Positions 4,787 to 10,989 of a stretch of 10,989 nucleotides of DNA are shown here, piece by piece (the stretch's first letter is position 1; every line of letters begins with the position of its first letter). This DNA comes from Candidatus Sphingobacterium stercoripullorum. Its GTDB lineage: Bacteria; Bacteroidota; Bacteroidia; Sphingobacteriales; Sphingobacteriaceae. A model generated the notes under the pieces. It made no database searches. It saw only the letters and a program-made list of their open reading frames with translations, and was not told the origin of the DNA. The position numbers and the translations under genes are program-made. The stretch covers positions 1-10,989 of the forward strand of contig DXEZ01000038.1 of NCBI GenBank assembly GCA_019114715.1. The letters run 5' to 3'.

Positions 4787-7513
4787 ATGAGTGAAGAATT
4801 ACATAACGATAATCACAATTCCAATGCTGAAGAACAACCGTCTTCAGAAGCTGGGAAATTTATACCTCTATCTGGTCTTTATGAAAATTGGTTTTTAGAC
4901 TACGCTTCATATGTAATTTTAGATAGGGCGGTACCTCATATCAACGACGGTCTCAAACCCGTTCAGAGACGTATCTTACACTCTTTAAAAGAGATGGACG
5001 ATGGCCGGTATAACAAAGTAGCAAACGTTATTGGTAACACCATGAAATATCACCCTCACGGAGATGCCTCAATTGGTGATGCCATGGTACAAATAGGGCA
5101 AAAAAATCTGCTCATCGATTGTCAGGGTAACTGGGGGGATCCCACCACGGGAGATGCCGCCGCAGCACCAAGGTACATCGAAGGTAGATTATCGAAGTTT
5201 GCCAATGAGATTGTTTTTAACCCGGAGACTACCGAGTGGCAGCTCAGCTACGACGGCAGAAAAAAAGAACCCATTACCCTACCGGTAAAGTTTCCTTTAC
5301 TGCTTGCACAAGGGGCTGAAGGTATTGCTGTGGGACTGGCAACGAAAATTATGCCGCATAACTTCCTAGAGCTCATCGATGCCTCCATTGGCGTGCTCAA
5401 AGGGGAAAGGCCCAACCTCCTTCCCGACTTCCCCACTGGGGGAATAGCGGACTGTTCGAACTACAATGAGGGGCAGCGTGGCGGTAGAATACGAGTACGT
5501 GCAAAGATTGAAGAGCGCGATAAAAAGACGCTGGTAATAACGGAGGTTCCTTTTGGAACAACCACCACCAGCTTAATAGATAGTATTATCTCTGCCAACG
5601 AGAAGGGTAAAATAAAGATCCGTAGGATCGAAGACAATACGGCGCAGCACGTGGAGATATTGGTGCACCTAGCATCTGGTATTTCTCCAGATATGACTAT
5701 CGATGCGCTATATGCATTTACAGCTTGTGAGACTTCCATATCACCCAATACCTGTGTGATTAAAGACAACAAGCCCCACTTTATGAGCGTGAACGATGTA
5801 CTTGTTGAAAACACCAAGTCCACCAAGGCGCTATTAAAAAGAGAGCTAGAGATTCGCCTGCACGACTTGCAGGAAAGAATATTCTCGCAAACGCTACTGA
5901 AAATATTCATTCAAGAGGGGATGTATAAAAACCCGAAATACGAGGAGTCTGGAGACTTCAATACCATTGTAGAGGTATTGAACGACCTATTCGCGCCATT
6001 CTTCGACCAATTTTATAGGGAAATACAGCCTGAAGATTATAAGAAACTAATAGATAAACCCATGAGCAGTATCACCCGCTTTGACTTTAAAAAAGCGGAC
6101 GATACGATGAAGGCTCTGGCCGATGAAATTAAGGAGGTCAACAAGAACCTAAGGAACTTAACGCAATACACCATAGAGTGGTTTGAGTACTTAAAAAAGA
6201 AATTCGGTAAAGGCAAAGAGCGGAAGACGGAAATACGCGTTTTTGAGCGTGTCGAGGCCGCACAAGTTGCCCTAGCTAACGTGAAATTTTACGTAAACCG
6301 CGCAGAAGGATTTATAGGGACGAGCATGCGCAAGGATGAGTATGTATTCGACTGCTCGGATATTGACGACATCATTGTATTCCGCTCGGACGGTAAATAT
6401 GTAGTGACCAAGGTCCAAAGCAAGGTTTTTGTCGGTAAGGACATCATACATGTGGGCATTTATGTCAAGGGCGATGAGCGTACGATATACAATGCCGTAT
6501 ACCGAGATGGTAAAACGGGAACCAGCTACATCAAGCGCTTTGCTGTGAAAAGCATGACCCGCGACAGGGAGTACGATGTCACCAAAGGCTCCAAGGGATC
6601 AAAGATCCTATACTTCACTGCTAACCCCAATGGGGAAGCTGAAGTGATCAACGTACAGCTGAAAGCACAGTCTAGATTGCGTAAACTTAACTTCGATATA
6701 GACTTTGCCGATATAGGCATTAAGGGGCGCGGCTCCCAAGGGAATATTGTCAGTAAGCACGCCATTCGTAAGGTCTCCTTCAAATCTGCAGGAGTATCCA
6801 CGCTGGCAGGCAGGAAGATCTGGTACGATGAAACGCTGCGCAGGCTGAACGATGAGGAAAGAGGTACCTACTTAGGGGAGTTTGATGGGGAAGATAAGAT
6901 CCTATGCGTGCTGAGTGACGGGCAATACCAACTGACAAACTTCGACCTGAGCAACCACTTCGACGATAAGATGATTCGTATCGAGAAGTTCAACCCCGAT
7001 CATGTGTATACCGCCATCCATCAGGACGGTAAGAACGGATTCATCTATATCAAGAGGTTCCAATTCGAGGATATCACAATCGGCAGGAAGGTGAGTATCA
7101 TTAACGACACACCGAATTCCAAGCTGCATGTGTTAACCAACAACCCCGATGGCGTATTGAAGCTAGATGTGGAGAAAGGGAAAACAAAAACTCCAGAGAC
7201 GACCGAAGAGCGCCTGGATGAAATCATCGACGTCAAAGGCATGCGTGCCCAAGGCAATAGACTTTCTACCCATACCATCAAAAAGTTCGAGCTACTCACA
7301 CCTGAGATTGACCTTGCTGCACTCGAAGAGAGTAAAAAGGAAAGAGAGAAAGAAGAGGTTGAAGCTAAATCTAAGGAAGAGAAGCCTGCTAATAAGGATG
7401 GAGGTAAAGAGGATAAAGAGTCCTCGAAAAAGAAAGACGATTCGGTGAGCCTAGAAATCACCAATCCCGATGATGTAAACATCGATAACAACGGCCAGAT
7501 GGGTTTATTTTAA
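4787..7513 (+). CDS. parC: DNA topoisomerase IV subunit A (ParC)
   Basis: This 908-residue protein is the DNA-cleaving subunit of topoisomerase IV, which with ParE decatenates daughter chromosomes using ATP. After a polar N-terminus, the winged-helix/tower region carries Q60-RR, HPHGD at 89-93, QGNWGDPTTGD at 113-123 and the catalytic Arg-Tyr in AAPRYIEGRLS (R129-Y130). The FPTGG (215-219) and LVITEVPFGT (249-258) motifs follow, then a long helical coiled region around 340-475. The C-terminal domain (about 505-840) lacks a GyrA box (QRRGGKG), which favours ParC over GyrA. It contains two related copies of about 173 residues, each with a KG..xQGN.xS.H.IKK element (645-662 and 816-833). Residues 840-908 form a Lys/Glu-rich, probably disordered tail ending in QMGLF. 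The gene is longer than E. coli ParC (752 residues) because of the extended C-terminal region. It is flanked by its own promoter region and by 3' hairpins, so it is probably monocistronic. Confidence 0.93.
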   Translation: MSEELHNDNHNSNAEEQPSSEAGKFIPLSGLYENWFLDYASYVILDRAVPHINDGLKPVQRRILHSLKEMDDGRYNKVANVIGNTMKYHPHGDASIGDAMVQIGQKNLLIDCQGNWGDPTTGDAAAAPRYIEGRLSKFANEIVFNPETTEWQLSYDGRKKEPITLPVKFPLLLAQGAEGIAVGLATKIMPHNFLELIDASIGVLKGERPNLLPDFPTGGIADCSNYNEGQRGGRIRVRAKIEERDKKTLVITEVPFGTTTTSLIDSIISANEKGKIKIRRIEDNTAQHVEILVHLASGISPDMTIDALYAFTACETSISPNTCVIKDNKPHFMSVNDVLVENTKSTKALLKRELEIRLHDLQERIFSQTLLKIFIQEGMYKNPKYEESGDFNTIVEVLNDLFAPFFDQFYREIQPEDYKKLIDKPMSSITRFDFKKADDTMKALADEIKEVNKNLRNLTQYTIEWFEYLKKKFGKGKERKTEIRVFERVEAAQVALANVKFYVNRAEGFIGTSMRKDEYVFDCSDIDDIIVFRSDGKYVVTKVQSKVFVGKDIIHVGIYVKGDERTIYNAVYRDGKTGTSYIKRFAVKSMTRDREYDVTKGSKGSKILYFTANPNGEAEVINVQLKAQSRLRKLNFDIDFADIGIKGRGSQGNIVSKHAIRKVSFKSAGVSTLAGRKIWYDETLRRLNDEERGTYLGEFDGEDKILCVLSDGQYQLTNFDLSNHFDDKMIRIEKFNPDHVYTAIHQDGKNGFIYIKRFQFEDITIGRKVSIINDTPNSKLHVLTNNPDGVLKLDVEKGKTKTPETTEERLDEIIDVKGMRAQGNRLSTHTIKKFELLTPEIDLAALEESKKEREKEEVEAKSKEEKPANKDGGKEDKESSKKKDDSVSLEITNPDDVNIDNNGQMGLF
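6311..7297 (+). repeat. Two-fold duplicated C-terminal domain within parC
   Basis: ParC residues about 509-665 and 697-837 align with a nearly constant offset of 171-176 residues. Matched landmarks are RSDGKY (533-538)/LSDGQY (709-714), RDGKTG (573-578)/QDGKNG (746-751), YIKRF (581-585)/YIKRF (754-758), TANPNG (611-616)/TNNPDG (784-789), and IKGRGSQGN (645-653)/VKGMRAQGN (816-824). Each copy is about the size of three blades of the GyrA/ParC beta-pinwheel, so together they could form a six-bladed domain with internal 3+3 symmetry. The repeat is at the protein level; the DNA has diverged. Confidence 0.7.
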
Positions 7514-7519
7514 ACCCAT
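7499..7519 (+). other. Perfect hairpin containing the parC stop codon
   Basis: ATGGGTTTA (7499-7507) and TAAACCCAT (7511-7519) are exact reverse complements separated by TTT, giving a 9-bp stem that includes the last codons and the TAA of parC. It is followed 15 bases later by a second, longer hairpin. It may act with that hairpin in 3'-end formation or RNA stability. Its position over the stop codon could also be chance imposed by the MGLF coding sequence. Confidence 0.45.
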
Positions 7520-7534
7520 TGACAACAACCTTTT

Positions 7535-7565
7535 CCGTAGGGTGGTATAATCTACCGTTCTACGG
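7535..7565. terminator. Long hairpin between the convergent parC and cysteine desulfurase genes
   Basis: On the plus-strand transcript, 7535-7547 (CCGTAGGGTGGTA) pairs with 7553-7565 (TACCGTTCTACGG) around a five-base loop. The 13-bp stem has ten Watson-Crick pairs and three central G-U wobbles. On the minus strand the three wobble positions become mismatches, so the structure favours parC mRNA. There is no good T-tract on either side, so this is not a textbook intrinsic terminator. Its placement between convergent genes makes a 3'-end function likely. The rest of 7514-7612 is AT-rich and shows nothing else. Confidence 0.5.
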
Positions 7566-7612
7566 ATACTATAAATGTATTCAAATTTATTAAAGGAAGA
7601 TAAAGCCCTAGC

Positions 7613-8785
7613 TTAGTCTAATAGGCCCTCTTTATACATCTTATAAAGGGGGCTTTCCTTTCTTACCTGTTCCACCCCTTCTTTTAGGAGCTCTGCAGCC
7701 TGCTTGATTTCTACATCCGTGGTGAACTTACTGAGGCTGACTCTCAAGGTAGAAAAGCAATCTTCGTCCTCTAAACCCATGGCCTTGAGCACATGCGAAG
7801 GGTCCCTGCTGCCCGTAACGCAAGCCGAGCCTGTGCTTAAAGCCAAGTCCGGCGTGTGGACCATTATTTCACTAGCCCTGGTATATTTAAAGGTAACATT
7901 TACAGTGCCCGGCAGGCGGCTGAGATCTTCGCAGTTGATGGTAATATCAGAAATATGCTCTTTTATGGCTTTTTCAAATGCCAGCCTATTAGTGAGCATA
8001 CGCTGGCTATCTTCTAGGGAGGACAGCTTGATGGCTGCACCAAGGCCGACGATACCTGCCACATTGTATGTGCCTGCTCTAAAACCACCCTCCTGCTGCC
8101 CACCATCAATAAGCCCACGAATCTGAACTGGCCTACTCTTCCTTCTGACAAACAGTGCACCCACTCCTTTTGGGCCATGAATCTTATGGGCACTCATGCA
8201 CAGTATGTCGATTGGAATCTCCTGCAAATCTAAATCTTGCTTGCCAATTAGCTGGGTAGCATCACAAAAAAACAAACTGCCAGCCTCTTGCACCACCTCG
8301 GCAATAGCCGACAAGGGGTAAATCAGCCCCGTCTCATTATTAGCAGCCATGATACACACTAAAATCGTATCGGGACGGATCGCCTGCTTTAATTCATCGA
8401 GGGAAATCTCTCCTTGACTATTTACCGGTAGGTAAGTGACCTCTGCGCCCAACTTCTCCAGCTCATAGCATACCGAAAGTACGGCTTGATGCTCAGTCTG
8501 TGTCGTGATGATATGTCTACCTTTAGACTGGTAATTAGCATAGATACCTTTGATCGTTGTATTGATCCCTTCGGTAGCTCCTGAATTGAAGAATATTTCC
8601 CCCGGCATACAACCTAGAGACTCCGCAACGGCAGTGCGGGCATTTTCAATGGCCTCTGCTGCCTCCCGCCCCATGGCATGCTGCGTACTGGACGCATTGC
8701 CATAAACCGAAGTCATGTAAGGCATCATAGCTTCCAAAACTTCGGGGTCTAGCGCTGTTGTTGCATTGTTATCTAGGTAGATCAC
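7613..8785 (-). CDS. Cysteine desulfurase, NifS/IscS group I
   Basis: This 390-residue cytoplasmic PLP enzyme converts L-cysteine to L-alanine and passes the sulfur on as an enzyme persulfide for Fe-S clusters, thiolated tRNA or cofactors. It opens with the family signature YLDNNATT (3-10). It carries SGATEGIN (68-75), the PLP-stacking histidine H99 in TEHQA, NNETG (149-153), D175-x-x-Q178, the Schiff-base lysine K201 in SAHKIHGPKG, and R237 in GFRAGTYN. The persulfide cysteine is C322 in STGSACVTGSRDPSHVL; this long loop is the group I (NifS/IscS) form, not the RTGHHC form of SufS. The start is GTG (8785-8783), because TAA of the upstream ddh gene is in the same frame 12 bases earlier and no ATG intervenes. 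It lies nine bases after ddh, so the two are probably co-transcribed. No iscU, sufB or mnmA lies nearby, so the sulfur acceptor is not indicated. Confidence 0.92.
   Translation of the reverse strand: MIYLDNNATTALDPEVLEAMMPYMTSVYGNASSTQHAMGREAAEAIENARTAVAESLGCMPGEIFFNSGATEGINTTIKGIYANYQSKGRHIITTQTEHQAVLSVCYELEKLGAEVTYLPVNSQGEISLDELKQAIRPDTILVCIMAANNETGLIYPLSAIAEVVQEAGSLFFCDATQLIGKQDLDLQEIPIDILCMSAHKIHGPKGVGALFVRRKSRPVQIRGLIDGGQQEGGFRAGTYNVAGIVGLGAAIKLSSLEDSQRMLTNRLAFEKAIKEHISDITINCEDLSRLPGTVNVTFKYTRASEIMVHTPDLALSTGSACVTGSRDPSHVLKAMGLEDEDCFSTLRVSLSKFTTDVEIKQAAELLKEGVEQVRKESPLYKMYKEGLLD
7625..7653 (+). terminator. Candidate plus-strand terminator inside the desulfurase 3' end
   Basis: 7625-7636 (GCCCTCTTTATA) pairs with 7642-7653 (TATAAAGGGGGC) around a five-base loop. 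This makes a 12-bp stem with one G-U pair and a G/C-rich base. It is followed at once by TTTCCTTTCTT (7654-7664). Read from the plus strand this has the form of an intrinsic terminator for transcripts running out of parC, embedded in the last codons (PLYKMYKEG) of the convergent gene. On the minus strand the G-U pair becomes an A-C mismatch and no T-tract follows. Confidence 0.35.
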
Positions 8786-8794
8786 TGTTAAGTA

Positions 8795-9784
8795 TTATAA
8801 AAGTTCTTTAATTAACTCATCTATTGGCCGCGCAGAAAGTAGGCCGAAGGGAATATCAAAAACAGTCTTTGCTCCCGATTGCCCCTGTTGCGCTAGGCGG
8901 AAGGCAGCTCTGGCATAAGCAACCAGGACACTCGCCGTGAATGCAGGGTTACTATCCAGTGCTAGGGTGAATTCCACCCGCTGCTTATCCCCCACCTTAC
9001 TTTCACCTGTATGGATAACCGTTCCACCGTGCGGCATATTGCTATGCTCTTTGCGCAGCTCCTCTTCTGAAATAAAGTGCACGGTAGTTTTATAATCTGC
9101 AAAATAGTGCGGCATGGTCTTTATGCGGTGTTGCAAGTCCTCTAAATCTACGCCTTCATCAGCTACTACATAACATACGCGCTCGTGCTTATCTGCAGCT
9201 GAAAGGGTCACTGGCTTGCCGCTACGTACCTCCTGGAGCACCTCCTCCTTAGGAATGGTGTACTGCACAGCACCCTTAACGCCCTCTAGCCTGCGCAATG
9301 CATCGGAGTGCCCTTGGCTCAGGCCTTTACCCCAAAAAGTATGGGTATCCCCGCCTTCAGGCAATACACTCTGCCCTAAAAGGCGCAGTAGAGAAAACAA
9401 CCCCGGGTCCCAGCCCGTGGAGATGACGCTTACCTTCCCAGAAGCGGAAGCCGCCTGGTCCACTACTTCTAAATACTCGGGGATCTTTGCGTGCGTATCG
9501 AAGCTATCTACTGTATGAAAGTACTTAGCAATATATGGTACCTGCTCTGGCAAATCTTTGGCCGAGCCGCCACATAAAACCATCACATCAATCTTATCCT
9601 GAAAAGATTCCACTTCTTGGAGGTTGTAGGCTGCAGCTTGACTTGCTAAGGTGCTGGGATCTCGGCGCGTAAAGATACCAACAAGCTCCATGTCCTGATT
9701 CTGGCTGATGGCCATTTCTACCCCGCGGCCTAAATTACCGTAACCAATAATCCCTACTCTTATCCTGTGATTTTGTGCTTTCAT
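8795..9784 (-). CDS. ddh: meso-Diaminopimelate D-dehydrogenase
   Basis: This 329-residue cytoplasmic NADP(H)-dependent enzyme reversibly converts L-tetrahydrodipicolinate (as L-2-amino-6-oxopimelate), ammonia and NADPH into meso-diaminopimelate. It is the one-step dehydrogenase route to lysine and the peptidoglycan cross-linking residue. The N-terminal Rossmann fold has VGIIGYGNLGRGVE (10-23), with FTRRD (38-42) at the expected adenosine-phosphate contact. Family motifs follow in order: VLCGGSAKDLPEQ (69-81), TVDSFDTHAKIPEY (91-104), STGWDPGLFSLLR (122-134), TFWGKGLSQGHSDA (149-162), HERVC (200-204), MPHYFADY (224-231), MPHGG (250-254) and LDSNPAFTASVLVAYARA (276-293). From memory of the Corynebacterium enzyme, W151, R202, H252 and N279 fall at substrate-contacting positions. 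The length is typical for the family. It is the first gene of a likely two-gene unit with the cysteine desulfurase, and is divergent from recN. Confidence 0.94.
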   Translation of the reverse strand: MKAQNHRIRVGIIGYGNLGRGVEMAISQNQDMELVGIFTRRDPSTLASQAAAYNLQEVESFQDKIDVMVLCGGSAKDLPEQVPYIAKYFHTVDSFDTHAKIPEYLEVVDQAASASGKVSVISTGWDPGLFSLLRLLGQSVLPEGGDTHTFWGKGLSQGHSDALRRLEGVKGAVQYTIPKEEVLQEVRSGKPVTLSAADKHERVCYVVADEGVDLEDLQHRIKTMPHYFADYKTTVHFISEEELRKEHSNMPHGGTVIHTGESKVGDKQRVEFTLALDSNPAFTASVLVAYARAAFRLAQQGQSGAKTVFDIPFGLLSARPIDELIKELL

Positions 9785-9812
9785 CTAATTCTTTATTATA
9801 TTTTTACACCTC

Positions 9813-9843
9813 CAAAATTGGTGATTTTATAATACAAATCCAA
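9813..9843 (-). promoter_or_regulatory. Candidate promoter for ddh and the cysteine desulfurase
   Basis: Read on the minus strand, TTG (9843-9841) is followed by exactly 20 bases and then CAATTTTG (9820-9813). The latter matches the Bacteroidota -7 box TAnnTTTG except for its first base. The spacing equals that of the MFS promoter. GGAGGTG follows the -7 box and lies about 23 bases from the ddh ATG, too far to be an ordinary Shine-Dalgarno site. The leader would be about 25 bases, A-rich, with no other ribosome-binding signal. Confidence 0.45.
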
Positions 9844-9903
9844 TTGAAAAATAGACAGGTCAGAAAATTAATAAATAAAAGACATTAGTGGCTGGCTATT
9901 TTT

Positions 9904-9911
9904 TATCTTTG
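9904..9911 (+). promoter_or_regulatory. Candidate -7 element for recN
   Basis: TATCTTTG at 9904-9911 is an exact match to the Bacteroidota -7 box and lies 21 bases before the recN ATG, which is a plausible leader length. No TTG is found at the expected upstream distance. AGGGA at 9920-9924, eight bases before the ATG, could act as a weak ribosome-binding site. I see no obvious operator palindrome that would indicate SOS control. Confidence 0.45.
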
Positions 9912-9932
9912 GAGAGATTAGGGATATTTCAT

Positions 9933-10989
9933 ATGCTGAATAGACTTTTAATAAAAAACTACGTACTAATTGACCAGTTGGACATCACTTTCAGTGACCG
10001 ATTAAACATCATCACGGGAGAAACTGGTGCTGGAAAGTCAATTATATTGGGTGCTCTTGGGCTCATCCTTGGCGAGCGCGCGGAGAGTAAATATTTTTAC
10101 AATCAAGATGAAAAGTGTATCATCGAGGGGTATTTCCATATCGAGGGTTACAACCTAGAGGGCTTATTTAAAAAGTACGACCTGGATTATGAAAAAGAAA
10201 CTATCATAAGAAGAGAGATTACCCCTGCAGGGAAATCGCGGGCATTCATCAACGACTCTCCTGTGCAATTAGCAACGGTAAAGATTTTCGGAGAGAAGCT
10301 CATCGACATCCATGCGCAGCATGCGACCCTACAGATTGGTCAAAGCTCCTTCCAGTGTCTGGTATTAGATGCCTTTGCGGGCAGCCAGAAGCTCTATAAC
10401 CAGTATAAAGAAAGTTATAGCACCCTGCAAGACCTCAATAAAAAGCTAGGAACCTTACAAGAGGAACTCAGCGCCGCTCAATCGGAAGCCGACTACCACC
10501 AGTTTTTATTCGATGAACTGCAAAAAGTTAGCCCCAAGCCTGGAGAAATCGGGGAGCTAGACGATGAACTGAGCAAGCTATTGAATGCCGAAGATATCCT
10601 TCAGAATCTATATACCGCTGAACAAACCCTAGGGGAGGTTGATGGAAATATACTCTCGAGCCTAAAAACCATTACTGGTGGCTTGAGGCATGTAGAGCAA
10701 TATAGTGAAGAGATTGCAGAGGTTGTCTCGAGGCTAGAATCCACCATCATTGAGCTGGAGGACATTGGCCAAGAGCTCAGCAGCATTCAGCAGGGTATTG
10801 TCTTTGATGAACAAAGGCAACAGCAAATACAAGAAAGATTGGACGAGCTCCATACCTTATTGAATAAACACCGGGTTTCTAGCACAGAAGAATTGCAGGA
10901 GATCCTCTTAGATATTGAAGGCAAACTCGAGCACGGTGCGGGCCTAGAAGATGAGCTCATTGCTTGCCAGAAGCTCCACCAAGAGCAGT
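9933..10989 (+). CDS. recN: DNA repair ATPase RecN, N-terminal part
   Basis: The frame opens at ATG 9933 and stays open to the window edge, giving 352 complete codons of a protein usually about 550 residues long. RecN is an SMC-like cytoplasmic ATPase that acts early in double-strand break repair with RecA. The start MLNRLLIKNYVLIDQLDITF is typical of the family. It is followed by Walker A GETGAGKS (29-36), then IILGALGLILGERA, R94-EIT-AGKSRAFIND (94-108) and the Q-loop IDIHAQHATLQ (124-134). In the Q-loop, A128 stands where many RecN proteins have glycine or serine (HGQH/HSQH). Residues about 150-352 are Glu/Gln/Leu-rich with heptad-like spacing, the first arm of the coiled coil. The signature motif, Walker B and second coiled-coil arm are beyond the window, so integrity cannot be judged. 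The gene is divergent from ddh. Confidence 0.93.
   Translation, partial: MLNRLLIKNYVLIDQLDITFSDRLNIITGETGAGKSIILGALGLILGERAESKYFYNQDEKCIIEGYFHIEGYNLEGLFKKYDLDYEKETIIRREITPAGKSRAFINDSPVQLATVKIFGEKLIDIHAQHATLQIGQSSFQCLVLDAFAGSQKLYNQYKESYSTLQDLNKKLGTLQEELSAAQSEADYHQFLFDELQKVSPKPGEIGELDDELSKLLNAEDILQNLYTAEQTLGEVDGNILSSLKTITGGLRHVEQYSEEIAEVVSRLESTIIELEDIGQELSSIQQGIVFDEQRQQQIQERLDELHTLLNKHRVSSTEELQEILLDIEGKLEHGAGLEDELIACQKLHQEQ

Noticed and set aside
5461..5910. 149-codon minus-strand open frame inside parC
   Set aside because: It lies wholly inside a strongly conserved ParC region, has no recognisable motif, and its Ser/Ile-rich composition is the mirror of the parC codons.
7045..7491. 148-codon minus-strand open frame over the parC C-terminal tail
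   Set aside because: The Ser/Leu/Phe-rich product is the antisense of the Lys/Glu-rich ParC tail (AAG/GAG runs read as CTT/CTC) and shows no domain or start signal.
7704..8126. 140-codon plus-strand open frame opposite the cysteine desulfurase
   Set aside because: It is antisense to the catalytic-cysteine and RAGTYN region of a clear enzyme and has no motif of its own.
9807..9812. GGAGG (minus strand) as the ddh ribosome-binding site
   Set aside because: It lies about 23 bases from the ATG with no alternative start in range; it is more likely part of the transcription start region.
1..10989. Mobile element, prophage, CRISPR, toxin-antitoxin or defence island
   Set aside because: No transposase, integrase, terminal inverted repeats, spaced direct repeats or small paired ORFs were seen; all gaps are under 175 bases and the genes are core functions of uniform style.

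Overview
The window looks like an ordinary chromosomal segment of a member of the Bacteroidota, probably of the Sphingobacteria type (Pedobacter/Sphingobacterium-like). The evidence is a TamL-type Omp85 lipoprotein, a ParC ending in a QMGLF-type tail, promoters matching the Bacteroidota consensus (TTG, about 20 bp, TAnnTTTG), and start sites that mostly lack a Shine-Dalgarno sequence. The genus is an inference from protein style; no rRNA or other marker is present. I see no mobile element, tRNA, rRNA, CRISPR array, phage gene or defence gene.

Layout. Positions 1-272 hold the C-terminal end of an unrecognised membrane protein (+). Its stop codon directly abuts the stop codon of tamL (273-2624, -), an outer-membrane assembly protein of the BamA/TamA superfamily. 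Five bases past the tamL start, a TrmH/SpoU-family RNA methyltransferase begins in the opposite direction (2630-3382, +). An MFS transporter follows (3426-4616, +), with a well-formed promoter only five bases upstream of its start codon. After a 170-base gap comes parC, the DNA topoisomerase IV A subunit (4787-7513, +). A cluster of hairpins marks the 3' end of parC, where it converges on a two-gene minus-strand unit. That unit is ddh, meso-diaminopimelate dehydrogenase (8795-9784), followed nine bases later by a NifS/IscS-type cysteine desulfurase (7613-8785, GTG start). A 148-base divergent promoter region separates ddh from recN (9933 to beyond the window end, +).

The genes are housekeeping functions: outer-membrane biogenesis, RNA modification, small-molecule export, chromosome decatenation, lysine/peptidoglycan precursor synthesis, sulfur mobilisation, and double-strand break repair. 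They do not form one pathway. The only likely co-transcribed pair is ddh and the desulfurase.

I did not find a convincing undescribed system. The observations most worth following are: the C-terminal QMGLF of ParC, which has the form of a beta-sliding-clamp binding peptide; a clear two-fold duplication of about 173 residues in the ParC C-terminal domain; an apparently leaderless MFS promoter; and a recurring TTTG-(1-2 nt)-AG(G/A) sequence at four candidate promoters.
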